The notes: generated by a model from the sequence alone, not told the origin. Positions 8,926-18,259 are shown, counted from the stretch's first letter. The stretch: DNA of 36,965 nt from Candidatus Dadabacteria bacterium (GCA_020849425.1 JADLGH010000034.1:1-36965); one strand, 5' to 3'. Translations and numbers: made by a program.

Positions 8926-9774
8926 ATGCTTAAAAGGCCGAAACATCCGGCGCCGGCATACGTAAGGGAAGCCCTTTCCGGGGGCGGGCTCGAGGACGCC
9001 TACGACAGCCGTCCTCCATACCAGAGAAACGATTATATAAGGTGGATAGAGTCCGCGAAGCGCGAGGAGACCCGGCGGAAGAGGCTTACGCAAATGCTGG
9101 ACGAGCTAGGGCGCGGGGACGTCTACATGAACATGGCGTGGAAACCGGGGAGGAGGAAGAAGGAGGAAAAGGCGGCGGTATCGAGGTCCGCGCGCGCCGC
9201 CGTCAGGGAAAGAGAAATACTGCTTTTCGAATCCCTCGAAGAATGGGAGGGATGGCTCGCGGAGAAACACGAAAGCTCGCCCGGGATATGGATTAAATTC
9301 GCCAAGAAAGGAAGCGGCGCGTCGTCCGTGAGCAGGGGTGAGGCGCTCGAAGCCGCGCTTTCGTACGGGTGGATAGACGGGCAGGCGGACAAGCTCGACG
9401 AGAGATACTGGATCGTAAAGCACACGCCCCGCGGGAAGAGGAGCACCTGGTCGAAGAGGAACAGGGGAATCGTCGAGAGGCTTACACGGGAGAGAAGGAT
9501 GCGGCCCCCGGGGCTTCGCAGGGTGGAGGAGGCGAAGAGTGACGGCAGGTGGGACGGGGCCTACGATTCGCCCGCCAATATGACGATGCCGGAGGATTTT
9601 CTGAAGGAGCTGTCGAGGGACGCTAAGGCCGAGGCGTTTTTCAGGACGCTGAACAAGGCGAACAGGTACGCCATAGCGTGGCGGCTTCGGACCGCGAAAA
9701 AGCCGGAGACGCGGGAGAGGCGGATGAAGGCGATCCTGGGGATGATGAAGAGGGGAGAGAAGCTTCACGGCTGA
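8926..9774 (+). CDS. YdeI/OmpD-associated family protein with an extra N-terminal module
   Basis: 282 residues. Residues 95-282 form a complete YdeI-like domain: LLFESLEEWEGWL, an SYGWIDGQ motif near 146-153, TPRGKRSTWSKRN (167-179) and a C-terminal helical motif with TAKKPETRERRMKAI (257-270). Residues 10-70 carry a second copy of that C-terminal helical module (DYIRWIESAKREETRRKRL, 36-54). The family is linked to bacteriocin protection and peptide resistance in enterobacteria, but its biochemistry is unclear. A Lys/Arg-rich linker (about 72-95) joins the parts. The stop lies 9 bases before the next gene, so the two are probably translated from one message. Confidence 0.82.
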   Translation: MLKRPKHPAPAYVREALSGGGLEDAYDSRPPYQRNDYIRWIESAKREETRRKRLTQMLDELGRGDVYMNMAWKPGRRKKEEKAAVSRSARAAVREREILLFESLEEWEGWLAEKHESSPGIWIKFAKKGSGASSVSRGEALEAALSYGWIDGQADKLDERYWIVKHTPRGKRSTWSKRNRGIVERLTRERRMRPPGLRRVEEAKSDGRWDGAYDSPANMTMPEDFLKELSRDAKAEAFFRTLNKANRYAIAWRLRTAKKPETRERRMKAILGMMKRGEKLHG

Positions 9775-9783
9775 GGGGACCGG

Positions 9784-10338
9784 GTGGGAAAGGATATCAC
9801 GGCAATCTGGAAGGGCTGGAACGGGGAGAGCAGGGAGTACCTGACGCTCAGGGAGAGCGTCGAGAACATAACCGCGGAGTCGCTTATTATTTCGGACGGC
9901 GGGGGACGCCCGTTCGCCGCACGGTACGCGATCGAATGCGACGCGGGCTGGCGTGTGAGGAGTGTGAGCGTTGACCTTGTCGGGGAGGGGCGGGGCATAC
10001 ATCTCAGGAGAGACGGCGACGGCACGTGGCACGGCGGCTCCGTAGAGCTCCCCGGTTTAAAAGGCGCTATAGACGTCGATATTTTCCCCACACCATTTAC
10101 GAATACGATTCCTATAAGGCGGCTCGGCCTCGGCGCGGGTCAATCGGCCGACATAACCGCCGCATACATAACCCTTCCCGAGATGTCCGTCACTTCGGAC
10201 CCCCAGCGTTACACCTGCATCGAGCCGCTTAGATTTTACCGTTTCGAGTCGCCGGGCTCCGATTTCGCGCGTGACGTAGAGGTAGACGGGGACGGCCTAG
10301 TGGTATCGTATCCGGGGCTGTTCAGGAGGGTGAGATGA
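9784..10338 (+). CDS. Putative glycolipid-binding family protein (DUF1089-like)
   Basis: 184 residues from a GTG start at 9784, preceded by a GAGGGG ribosome-binding site. The segments DVDIFPTPFTNTIPIRRLGL (about 99-118) and the ending GDGLVVSYPGLFRRVR are hallmarks of the PF06475 family, a beta-barrel family proposed to bind glycolipids or lipids. No signal peptide is visible, so the product is probably cytoplasmic. It directly follows the YdeI-like gene. The biological role is unknown. Confidence 0.82.
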   Translation: MGKDITAIWKGWNGESREYLTLRESVENITAESLIISDGGGRPFAARYAIECDAGWRVRSVSVDLVGEGRGIHLRRDGDGTWHGGSVELPGLKGAIDVDIFPTPFTNTIPIRRLGLGAGQSADITAAYITLPEMSVTSDPQRYTCIEPLRFYRFESPGSDFARDVEVDGDGLVVSYPGLFRRVR

Positions 10339-10501
10339 CGGGGACTCCACAGGTATTCCGTATGGATAGTAAAAAACGGGGGTAGAATATTCGTATAATC
10401 CGCCCGGGCCCGGGACGGCAGAAATTACGAATGGCAAAAATCAGTAGAGACGGATTCCTATCTGACGTAGTCTTTATAGAAAATAATAATTGAGAGGTGA
10501 A

Positions 10502-12433
10502 ATGATGAGGAAAGCAGTATTCGTATTCGCTTTCGCAATAATTTCGGCCGCCCTTCCGGCGGCTACCTTTGAATCGTGGGCGGAGCAGACGCTCAGGGGC
10601 ACCGGCATAGGGAAGGAAATGGACGGGAAGGATTCCAGCGTAAGCCCCCTCCTGAGGGCGGCGGCCGAGAGGCTCGGAGACGGGACGGTTTCGGCAAGGC
10701 AGCTCGGCGCGGGAGAGGACCTGCTTTCGAGCCTCGTCAAGGTCAACGGCGAGGGGAAGGTGGAGGTATACGTGTATTTCAGCAAGATCGGCGAGTCCGG
10801 TCTCGAGGACCTCTACGGACTCGGGTTCGACACGGAGATAGTGAACGAAAAGCTCGGGATAGCCCAGGGGTGGCTCCCGCCGGGGAATCTCGAAAGGGCG
10901 GCGGCGCTCGGCTTCGTGGACAAGATAACGGAGCCGGTTTACGGCCACACGAGGGCGGGCTCGGTCACGAGCGAAGGGGATGCGCTCATGCACGCGGACG
11001 AGGCGCGGGAGGTATTCGGGGTGGACGGCTCGGGCGTCATCGTCGGAGTAATATCGGACGGCGTGGACAGACTCGCCGTATCGCAGTCTACGGGAGACCT
11101 GCCGGACACCGTACTCGTCGGCAACCCCGGAGAAGGCGACGAGGGAACGGCCATACTGGAAATCGTTCACGACGTTGCGCCGGGGGCGGGCCTTGCATTT
11201 TATTCGGGGCTCAGCTCTCTTCAATTCATACCGGCCATAGATTACTTCACCGCGAACGGCGTAGACGTGATAATAGACGACATAGGGTTCCTGACGGAGC
11301 CCACGTTCCAGGACGGCTCGGTGGCCACGAGGGCCGGGGAGGCCGTGGAGGACGGCATAGTGTTCATTTCGGCGGCGGGGAACGACGCCCACAGGCACTA
11401 CCAGGCGGTGTATCTCGACATAGACCCCGGGGACCCGGGGAACAACCTTCACGACTTCGGCGCGAGGGCCGGCGAGGAGAGCGACGGCGGCATGACGTTT
11501 CAGCTCGGGGCCGGACAGAGGTCGGTCATAATACTCCACTGGAGTAACCCCTACGGATCCGGTACCGACGACTACGACCTTTACCTGCTCGATTCGGAAA
11601 CCCTCGACATAATAGACACAGGGGTCAGCGTCGGAGCGGGTATACCGGTCGAGGTGGCGCAGGTCGAGAACATAGGCTCCAGCGCCGGGTTTTTCGAAGT
11701 TGTGATAGATAAGGTGAGCGGAGAGGCGCAGGACCTCGAAATACTCGTTAATCGCAGCGGGACGCCGACGGAATATAATGTGCCGGCGGACAGCGTCTAC
11801 GGGCACGCGGCGCAGCCGCTGGTCATAGCGGTCGGGGCTACGGACCTGGAGGGCGAGCTCGATTTCTTCAGCTCGCGCGGCCCGTCGACCATATACTTCG
11901 GGCCTGTAAATACGACGGCGTTCAGCAGCCTCGGCTCGGAAAGGCTCGCGCCCGTCCTGGAAGAAAGGGATACGCCTACGCTGACGGCGCCCAACAGGGT
12001 TTCGACCACCGTGCCCGGGTTCAGCCCGTTCGCCGGGACCTCGGCAGCCGCCCCGCATGCCGCGGGCGTGGCCGCGCTGGTGCTGGAAGCGCTCGGGGGA
12101 CCCGGCGCGCCGCCGGAGCAGGTGAGGGAAATCCTTATAACCACCACCGACGGGACCGGATTTAATTACGAGACGGGATACGGAGCCATTAATGCGTTTA
12201 CGGCCGTTGAAGAGGCCGTGGGCGAATTGCCGACGCCGTCTCCTACGCCTGTCCCGACGTCTACTCCCGAGCCCACGAATCCACCGAGTAACGGCGGGGG
12301 CGGGGGCGGCGGATGCTCGATACCGGGCGCGGCGGCGGCAAACCTCGCCGGGAACGCCGTGAACATGCTTATAATGTTCGCCCCGGCGGCGCTCTTCGGG
12401 CTCGGCGCGCTCGGGAGGAGAAGGGGCAGATGA
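10502..12433 (+). CDS. Atypical S8 (subtilase) serine peptidase with C-terminal sorting tail
   Basis: About 643 residues; the start is ATG 10502 or 10505, just after GAGGTGA. A signal peptide occupies roughly residues 1-21. Subtilase landmarks, numbered from 10502, are Asp186 in VISDGVD, the oxyanion-hole Asn294 in SAAGN and the nucleophile Ser514 in AGTSAAAPHAAG. At the usual HGTH position the sequence reads DEGTAILEIVHD, with Glu214 in place of the catalytic His. A beta-rich insert of about 130 residues (around 300-430, with DYDLYLLD) precedes the last part of the catalytic domain. The C-terminus has a Pro/Thr linker (576-596), a Gly run and Cys605, a hydrophobic helix and RRRGR, the layout of CTERM-type sorting signals. 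The stop overlaps the next start by ATGA. The protein is exported and probably cell-surface anchored; activity needs testing because of the missing His. Confidence 0.88.
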   Translation: MMRKAVFVFAFAIISAALPAATFESWAEQTLRGTGIGKEMDGKDSSVSPLLRAAAERLGDGTVSARQLGAGEDLLSSLVKVNGEGKVEVYVYFSKIGESGLEDLYGLGFDTEIVNEKLGIAQGWLPPGNLERAAALGFVDKITEPVYGHTRAGSVTSEGDALMHADEAREVFGVDGSGVIVGVISDGVDRLAVSQSTGDLPDTVLVGNPGEGDEGTAILEIVHDVAPGAGLAFYSGLSSLQFIPAIDYFTANGVDVIIDDIGFLTEPTFQDGSVATRAGEAVEDGIVFISAAGNDAHRHYQAVYLDIDPGDPGNNLHDFGARAGEESDGGMTFQLGAGQRSVIILHWSNPYGSGTDDYDLYLLDSETLDIIDTGVSVGAGIPVEVAQVENIGSSAGFFEVVIDKVSGEAQDLEILVNRSGTPTEYNVPADSVYGHAAQPLVIAVGATDLEGELDFFSSRGPSTIYFGPVNTTAFSSLGSERLAPVLEERDTPTLTAPNRVSTTVPGFSPFAGTSAAAPHAAGVAALVLEALGGPGAPPEQVREILITTTDGTGFNYETGYGAINAFTAVEEAVGELPTPSPTPVPTSTPEPTNPPSNGGGGGGGCSIPGAAAANLAGNAVNMLIMFAPAALFGLGALGRRRGR

Positions 12434-13866
12434 AGCTTCTCGTCATAGGGCTCGACTGCGCCGATCCGAAATTCATATTCGGATGGAAGGACGAGCTTCC
12501 CAACATAAAAAGACTCATAGAAGGGGGGGCCTACGGGCCCCTTCTTTCATGTCATCCGCCGATAACCGTCCCGGCGTGGGCCGTCATGATGAGCGGGAAG
12601 GACCCGGGACAGCTCGGGTATTACGGCTTTCGGAACAGGACGGATTATTCGTACGGCGCATATGGCATAGCGAACGCGAATTCGGTGAAGTGCGACCGTG
12701 TGTGGGATATCCTGTCCCGCGCGGGGAAGAAGGTGATCCTGCTCGGCGTGCCGCAGACCTATCCGCCCAGGCCCGTAAACGGGTGCGTCGTCAGCGGATT
12801 CCTCGCCCCGTCCACCGAAAGCAATTACACGTATCCGGCGCCGCTCAAGGACGAGGTGGAGGAGGTGTCGGGCGGGTACGTGCTCGACGTCGAGGACTTC
12901 AGGACCGACGACAAGGAGGCCCTGCTCGGGCGTATATACGAGAAGACCGAAAAGCATTTCAAGGTGGCGAAGCATCTCATGAAGACGAAGCCGTGGGACT
13001 TCTTCATGATGGTCGAGATGGGGACGGACAGGATACATCACGGCTTCTGGAGCTTCATCGACCCGGCGCACAGGAGGTACGCACCCGGAAATCCGTTCGA
13101 GAATTCGATAAAGGAATATTACAAGTACTGCGACAGGGAGATAGGCGAGATGCTGTCGCTCGTCCCTGAAGGGACGGCCGTGATACTGGTGTCGGACCAC
13201 GGCGCATGCAAGATGGACGGCGCGGTGTGTTTTAACGAATGGCTCATAAAGGAGGGATATCTCGTCCTCAAGGAATATCCGAAGGCCCAGACGAAGATAG
13301 CCGACGTGGAGATAGACTGGGACCGGACGAAGGCGTGGGGGGACGGCGGATATTACGGGCGGCTTTTTATCAACGTCCGCGGAAGGGAGCCCCGGGGGAT
13401 CGTGGCCCCGGAGGAATACGAGGGTTTGAGGGACGAGATAATATCGAAGATAGAGGCGATAACGGACCCGGACGGGAAGAACCTCGGCTCGAAGGCGATA
13501 AAGCCCGGGGACGTGTACATGGAAACGAACGGGATCCCGCCGGACCTCATCGTGTATTTCGGGGACCTCGCCTGGCGGTCGGCCGGGAGCGTCGGGACGG
13601 GGAACATTCACACGTTCGAGAACGATACCGGGTCTGACGATGCGAACCACGACTGGCGCGGGGTGTTCGTGCTGAACGACGCGGGATGCAGGGAGGGGCG
13701 GATAGGGCCCGGCCCGAGGGAAGGCATGAGCATATACGACGTGGCGCCGACAGTGCTGAACCTGTTCGGAATGGATCCGCCGGAGAATATCGCCGGAAAG
13801 AGCCTTACGGCGGCGCCTGGGGGCGGCATAAAAAACCTGTTAAAGAAGATAGGGAATTGGTTATAA
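12430..13866 (+). CDS. Alkaline-phosphatase-superfamily phosphodiesterase/nucleotide-pyrophosphatase-like enzyme
   Basis: 478 residues from the ATG at 12430, which overlaps the peptidase stop (ATGA), implying translational coupling. All seven expected two-metal catalytic positions can be seen: Asp9 (GLDCAD), nucleophile Thr46 (PPITVPAW), Asp200 and His204 (DRIHHGFW), Asp256-His257 (VSDHG) and His407 (DANHDW). A full set with Thr nucleophile is typical of NPP-type phosphodiesterases. No signal peptide or membrane segment is visible, so it appears cytoplasmic, unlike its three paralogous neighbours. The C-terminal 15 residues (GGIKNLLKKIGNWL) form a basic amphipathic helix that could dock on the membrane. 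The substrate is unknown. Confidence 0.9.
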   Translation: MKLLVIGLDCADPKFIFGWKDELPNIKRLIEGGAYGPLLSCHPPITVPAWAVMMSGKDPGQLGYYGFRNRTDYSYGAYGIANANSVKCDRVWDILSRAGKKVILLGVPQTYPPRPVNGCVVSGFLAPSTESNYTYPAPLKDEVEEVSGGYVLDVEDFRTDDKEALLGRIYEKTEKHFKVAKHLMKTKPWDFFMMVEMGTDRIHHGFWSFIDPAHRRYAPGNPFENSIKEYYKYCDREIGEMLSLVPEGTAVILVSDHGACKMDGAVCFNEWLIKEGYLVLKEYPKAQTKIADVEIDWDRTKAWGDGGYYGRLFINVRGREPRGIVAPEEYEGLRDEIISKIEAITDPDGKNLGSKAIKPGDVYMETNGIPPDLIVYFGDLAWRSAGSVGTGNIHTFENDTGSDDANHDWRGVFVLNDAGCREGRIGPGPREGMSIYDVAPTVLNLFGMDPPENIAGKSLTAAPGGGIKNLLKKIGNWL

Positions 13867-13972
13867 TAGTTGAGTTATCCAGCGTGGGCTTTCCGGACAG
13901 GTTCAGAATCTATGAAAACGGTTCCGGCCGCACGGGAAGCTTTATTTCAACGAGGCTTTATCTCGGGAATGT

Positions 13973-16033
13973 ATGGAACAAGCCGTTCGTTCAGATAAAA
14001 AGGTGCTCTTAGCCGCGCTTTCGCTCGCCATAGTATTTTCGATCCTCGACGTATCCATCGGAATCGTAAAAACATACCTCCAGTTTCCGCTGTTCAGATC
14101 GGCGCTTCTTACGATAGCCGTGAGCGCCGGGGTTTTCCTCGCGGTCTTCGCCGTCCTGTGGCCGGCCGTGGGGAGACCGGTTTCGAGGCGGTTTAACCCC
14201 GGGAGCGCGCCGGCAGCGATATCCATCGGTGTGTTCATCGGGGTTACGATGCTCCTCGTATCCCTTAACTACGACCTTTTCAACACGTGGGGAAGGAGCT
14301 ATGCGTGGGAGCTCGCCGCGTTTCTCGCCGTGTCGGCGGCAATCGGGGCGCTCGTTTACTTCGCCGCAGCCGGGATAGCGCGGCTCGCTCAGGGGGCCGC
14401 CATCGGGAATTTCCTTGCGCTTTTCCTCCCCGTCCTTTCTATAGAGATAATGCTGGCGGTATGGCTGGCGAGGTTCGGGAGATACACGGGCTACGAGCTT
14501 TCGCTCGGGTTTTTTATCGCGCTCTTCCTGACGCTGGCCGTGTCCATGAAGCTCGTAAGAACCAAGATGGACCCGGCGTTCCCGCTCGTCATGCTCGCCG
14601 TTTGTGCGCTGCTCGTTTCGCCGGCGGCCTTTCTCCTGACACGGGAATCATACGAGGCCGAGGCATCGCGCGTGGAAGAGACGACGGACCACGACGTCAG
14701 CCACGTGATACTGATAACTATAGACACTTTGAGGAAGGACTCGCTTTCGGCTTACGGCAGTGAGAGGGTCGAGACGCCGACGATAGACGGCTTCGCCTCG
14801 GACGGGGAGCTCTTCGAGAACGCGTACTCTTCGTCGTCGTGGACGCTGCCGTCGTTCGCGTCGATGATGACGGGTCTCCCGGTGACCGTGCACAAGACGG
14901 CCAGGGCGGATTCCATGCTGCCGGACGAGTTTATGACGATCGCCGAGCGCCTGAGGGACTCGGGATACTACACGGCTGCGATAGTGGACAACTTTTTCCT
15001 TCACCCGGAATTCAACATGAACCAGGGTTTCCTGGAATACAACTATTATCCGAAGCGGCAGAAGGCCATAAATTCCTTCGGGGTGACTGTCGTAAATCAG
15101 GTGTTTCCCGAGCTCCTCAAGCATTACACGTCGACGAAGGACCTTACCGACGTTTCGCTGAAATGGCTCGGGGAAAACAGGGACAGGGACTTTTTCCTCT
15201 GGCTCCATTACTACGACCCGCACATACCTTACGCGCCGCCCCGGGAATACATATCGAAGGACGCCGTAAAGGACGACGGCATAGGGTACGTATTCGAGAG
15301 CGCGAGGAATATAAGGTCGGGGCATTTTTCTCCGAACGAGGCGAAGAGGAAATGGATCAGGGAGCTCTACGACGCCGAGGTGAGATACGTGGACCACGAG
15401 CTCGGGCGTTTCATCGCGGCGCTCAGGCAGTACGGGATTTACGACGACGCGCTGATCATAGTCACGAGCGACCATGGGGAAGAGTTCTGGGACCACGGCG
15501 GGTACGAGCACGGGCACACGCTCTATAACGAGGTTATAGGGGTGCCGCTCATAATAAAGCTCCCCGGCATGAAGTCGGGCGAAAGGCGGGCGGAGGAGGT
15601 CAGTACGAGGAGCATTCCGGCGACCGTGCTGGACGTCGTGGGCGTAGAGTACGGAAGCGATTCTATGATGGCGGAATCGCTGACGCCGCTCCTGGACGAG
15701 AGCCCGGCCGCGTACTCGAAGCCCCCGATTACAAGCACCGGGGTTTTATATTACGAGGACAAGGAGAGCGTCGTATTCGGGAGCAGCAAGTTCATACGCA
15801 GCATCGTTACGGGGCAAGAGGAGCTCTATGACCTGAGCAAAGACCCCGGAGAGCGGAACCGTCTGCCGCTGGCCGAGAACGGCGGGCTCGCGGGCAAGGG
15901 GAGATCGCTTTTATCCGAGGACAGGGAAAAAGCGGGAAAGGCAGGAAAGGAGCTCGGGGTTTCGGAAGCCAAGAAGGTGGATCTCGATAACGAAAAGAAG
16001 GAGCAGCTGAAGGCCCTTAATTACCTGCAGTGA
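13973..16033 (+). CDS. Polytopic sulfatase-like hydrolase/phosphotransferase
   Basis: 686 residues. About seven membrane helices occupy residues 11-222, and an extracytoplasmic sulfatase-fold domain occupies roughly 240-600. Visible motifs are DTLRKDSLSAYG with Asp251, SWTLPSFASMMTG with Thr291 at the usual Cys/Ser (formylglycine) site, LHYYDPHIPY, and TSDHGEEFWDHGGYEHGHTLY. With Thr as nucleophile and no CxPxR motif, it cannot be a formylglycine sulfatase; a phosphatase, phosphodiesterase or LtaS/EptA-like phosphotransferase is more likely. The chain ends in a charged linker and LKALNYLQ. The start at 13973 lies 106 bases after the previous gene, and its end overlaps the next start (GTGA). 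Confidence 0.88.
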   Translation: MEQAVRSDKKVLLAALSLAIVFSILDVSIGIVKTYLQFPLFRSALLTIAVSAGVFLAVFAVLWPAVGRPVSRRFNPGSAPAAISIGVFIGVTMLLVSLNYDLFNTWGRSYAWELAAFLAVSAAIGALVYFAAAGIARLAQGAAIGNFLALFLPVLSIEIMLAVWLARFGRYTGYELSLGFFIALFLTLAVSMKLVRTKMDPAFPLVMLAVCALLVSPAAFLLTRESYEAEASRVEETTDHDVSHVILITIDTLRKDSLSAYGSERVETPTIDGFASDGELFENAYSSSSWTLPSFASMMTGLPVTVHKTARADSMLPDEFMTIAERLRDSGYYTAAIVDNFFLHPEFNMNQGFLEYNYYPKRQKAINSFGVTVVNQVFPELLKHYTSTKDLTDVSLKWLGENRDRDFFLWLHYYDPHIPYAPPREYISKDAVKDDGIGYVFESARNIRSGHFSPNEAKRKWIRELYDAEVRYVDHELGRFIAALRQYGIYDDALIIVTSDHGEEFWDHGGYEHGHTLYNEVIGVPLIIKLPGMKSGERRAEEVSTRSIPATVLDVVGVEYGSDSMMAESLTPLLDESPAAYSKPPITSTGVLYYEDKESVVFGSSKFIRSIVTGQEELYDLSKDPGERNRLPLAENGGLAGKGRSLLSEDREKAGKAGKELGVSEAKKVDLDNEKKEQLKALNYLQ

Positions 16034-18243
16034 GTCTGCCGCGGATTCGTCGGGCGTCCGTTCCGGGCGCGGGGGCGGGCTCGATCCTGCGGATAATAAA
16101 TCGGGCGAGGTATCGTGTGCGCGGCATTTTACTTTTTGCAGTCGTATTTGCAGCACTCTCATCGTGGGCATCGCCGGCTTTTGCATATATAGGGCCGGGC
16201 GCGGGGTTCGCCTTCCTTTCGTCGTTCCTCGTATTGATACTGACTTTCGCGCTGGCGCTTTTTTATCTCGTCTCCTGGCCGATGAGATACGTCGTGAGGG
16301 CCCTCCTTAGAAAGGGGGGACCGAAAGGCGGGAGTGTGAAGAGGGTGATAATAATCGGGCTCGACGGTATGGACCCGGGACTCGCCCGGAAGTTCATGGC
16401 CGAGGGGAAGCTGCCTAACTTTACGAAGCTCGCGGAATCGGGGACTTTCACTTCGCTCGGGACTACGTACCCTTCCATTTCGCCCGTGGCCTGGTCGTCG
16501 TTCATGACGGGCGTCGATCCTTCGCACCACAACATATTCGACTTCATAACGCGGGACCCGTGCACGTATCAGCCGATGCTGACATCGGCCGAGATAGGAA
16601 AGGCGTCGAAGGTGCTCCCTATCGGGAAGTACATGATTCCTCTCGAAAAGCCGAAGATGAAGCTCCTCCGGAAAGGAAAGCCCTTCTGGAAGATACTCGG
16701 GGAGAAGGGAATCTTCAGCTCGATATTGAGGGTGCCGATAACGTTCCCGCCCGAGAAGTTTAACGGCGTCATGCTCTCGGGCATGTGCGTGCCGGACCTC
16801 ATGGGATCGCAGGGGATGTTCGCGCATTATACCGAAAACGCGGATAAAGCCGAAGTGGAAACGGGCGGGGTGAGCAGGCGCGTCGAGGCCAGGGACGGCG
16901 TCGTCGAGACATACCTTCACGGGCCCGAGAACTCGCTCGTAAAGGACGGCGGGGAGATCAGGATTCCGCTGAAGATAAAGATCGACACCGCGGCCGGAAA
17001 AGCGGTGATCGAGGTATCCGGGCGGAAGATAGAGCTCGCGCCGAGGGCGTATTCGCCGTGGGTGAGGGTTTCGTTCCCGGCAGGGCTCGGGATTAAGGTG
17101 AAGGGTATATGCAGGTTCTACATAAACAGCCTCGCGCCCGAGTTCGATATGTACGTGACGCCGATTAACATAGACCCGGAGGAGCCCGCGCTGCCGATTT
17201 CGCATCCCTTCATATATTCGATATATCTCGCCAAGCTGAACGGGCCGTTCGGCACCCTGGGGCTCGCGGAGGATACGTGGGCGCTCAACGAGGGCGTCAT
17301 AGACGAGGACGCATTTTTAGAGCAGGCGTATTTACTATACGAGGAGAGGGAGAAGATGTTCTTCACCGCGCTCGACAAGACACCGAAGGGGGTTTGCGCG
17401 TGCGTCTTCGACACGACGGACAGGGTGCAGCACATGTTCTTCAGGTGTCTCGACGAGGGCCACCCGGCAAACAGGGGGAAGGAGGTAGAAAAGTACAGGA
17501 ACGTCATCGAGGAGCTATACGTGAAGATGGACGGCCTCATAGGGAAGGCGCTCGAAAGGACCGACGAGAAGACCGCGCTGATGGTCATATCCGACCACGG
17601 GTTTACGCAGTTCAGGAGGGGCGTGAATCTCAACACCTGGCTTTACAGGAACGGGTATCTAGCGCTCAGGGACGGGAGGACCGTCAGCGGGGACTGGTTC
17701 GACGGCGTCGATTGGGAGAGGACTCGGGCGTTTTCGCTCGGGCTCGCGGGGATATTCATAAACAGGAAGGGGAGAGAGGCGTCGGGCATTGTCGAGGAAG
17801 GGGGCGAGGTCGAAGAGTTGAAGGAGGAGCTAATCGGGAAGCTCGCGGGTATCAAGGACGGGGGAGAGGTGGCTATAAGGGAAGTGATAGACACCGAGAG
17901 GTCGCAGACCGGCCCGTACAAGCACGACGCGCCTGATTTGTTGATCGGGTACAACGCGGGGTACAGGAGCTCGTGGACGTGCGCCGTGGGGAAGGTTACG
18001 GAGGAGGTTTTCGAGGACAATACGAAGCACTGGAGCGGGGACCACTGCGTCGATCCGAAGATAGTGCCGGGAGTGATATTCTCTAACCGGAGGATCGCGA
18101 AGCAGAACCCGCATTTAAACGACATAGCGCCGACCGTCCTTACGATGTTCGGTGTGGACGTGCCGGCATACATGAAGGGAAGCCCGTTATTCGGCGATGC
18201 CGGCGCGGAGCCGGAAGAGGAGAAGGAGAGGCAGAGGGCGTAG
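16030..18243 (+). CDS. Membrane-anchored alkaline-phosphatase-superfamily protein
   Basis: 737 residues from a GTG at 16030 that overlaps the preceding stop (GTGA). Two N-terminal hydrophobic segments (about 33-52 and 62-84) flank the AYIGPGAGFAF motif, which is common at the start of this family and may be a signal peptide followed by an anchor. The catalytic domain begins at about 103 with Asp112 (IIGLDGMDPG) and a probable Ser151 nucleophile (ISPVAWSSFMTG). Further signs are DFITRDP, DRVQHMFF, ISDHGF and WSGDH. A large insert (about 250-400) is shared with the next gene, including the YVTPINIDP segment. The pair probably arose by duplication, but here the anchor is a transmembrane helix and there a lipid. 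The substrate is unknown. Confidence 0.88.
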   Translation: MSLPRIRRASVPGAGAGSILRIINRARYRVRGILLFAVVFAALSSWASPAFAYIGPGAGFAFLSSFLVLILTFALALFYLVSWPMRYVVRALLRKGGPKGGSVKRVIIIGLDGMDPGLARKFMAEGKLPNFTKLAESGTFTSLGTTYPSISPVAWSSFMTGVDPSHHNIFDFITRDPCTYQPMLTSAEIGKASKVLPIGKYMIPLEKPKMKLLRKGKPFWKILGEKGIFSSILRVPITFPPEKFNGVMLSGMCVPDLMGSQGMFAHYTENADKAEVETGGVSRRVEARDGVVETYLHGPENSLVKDGGEIRIPLKIKIDTAAGKAVIEVSGRKIELAPRAYSPWVRVSFPAGLGIKVKGICRFYINSLAPEFDMYVTPINIDPEEPALPISHPFIYSIYLAKLNGPFGTLGLAEDTWALNEGVIDEDAFLEQAYLLYEEREKMFFTALDKTPKGVCACVFDTTDRVQHMFFRCLDEGHPANRGKEVEKYRNVIEELYVKMDGLIGKALERTDEKTALMVISDHGFTQFRRGVNLNTWLYRNGYLALRDGRTVSGDWFDGVDWERTRAFSLGLAGIFINRKGREASGIVEEGGEVEELKEELIGKLAGIKDGGEVAIREVIDTERSQTGPYKHDAPDLLIGYNAGYRSSWTCAVGKVTEEVFEDNTKHWSGDHCVDPKIVPGVIFSNRRIAKQNPHLNDIAPTVLTMFGVDVPAYMKGSPLFGDAGAEPEEEKERQRA

Positions 18244-18259
18244 GGAGCGGACAATTATT

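Noticed and set aside
10394-10399. A perfect TATAAT as promoter of the subtilase operon
   Set aside because: No acceptable -35 hexamer lies at 16-18 bases and there is no extended -10, so the hexamer alone is not sufficient.
10322-12058. A 578-codon open frame antisense to the subtilase gene
   Set aside because: It mirrors the codon pattern of the high-GC gene on the other strand, is Arg/His/Val-rich without any domain, and has no ribosome-binding site.
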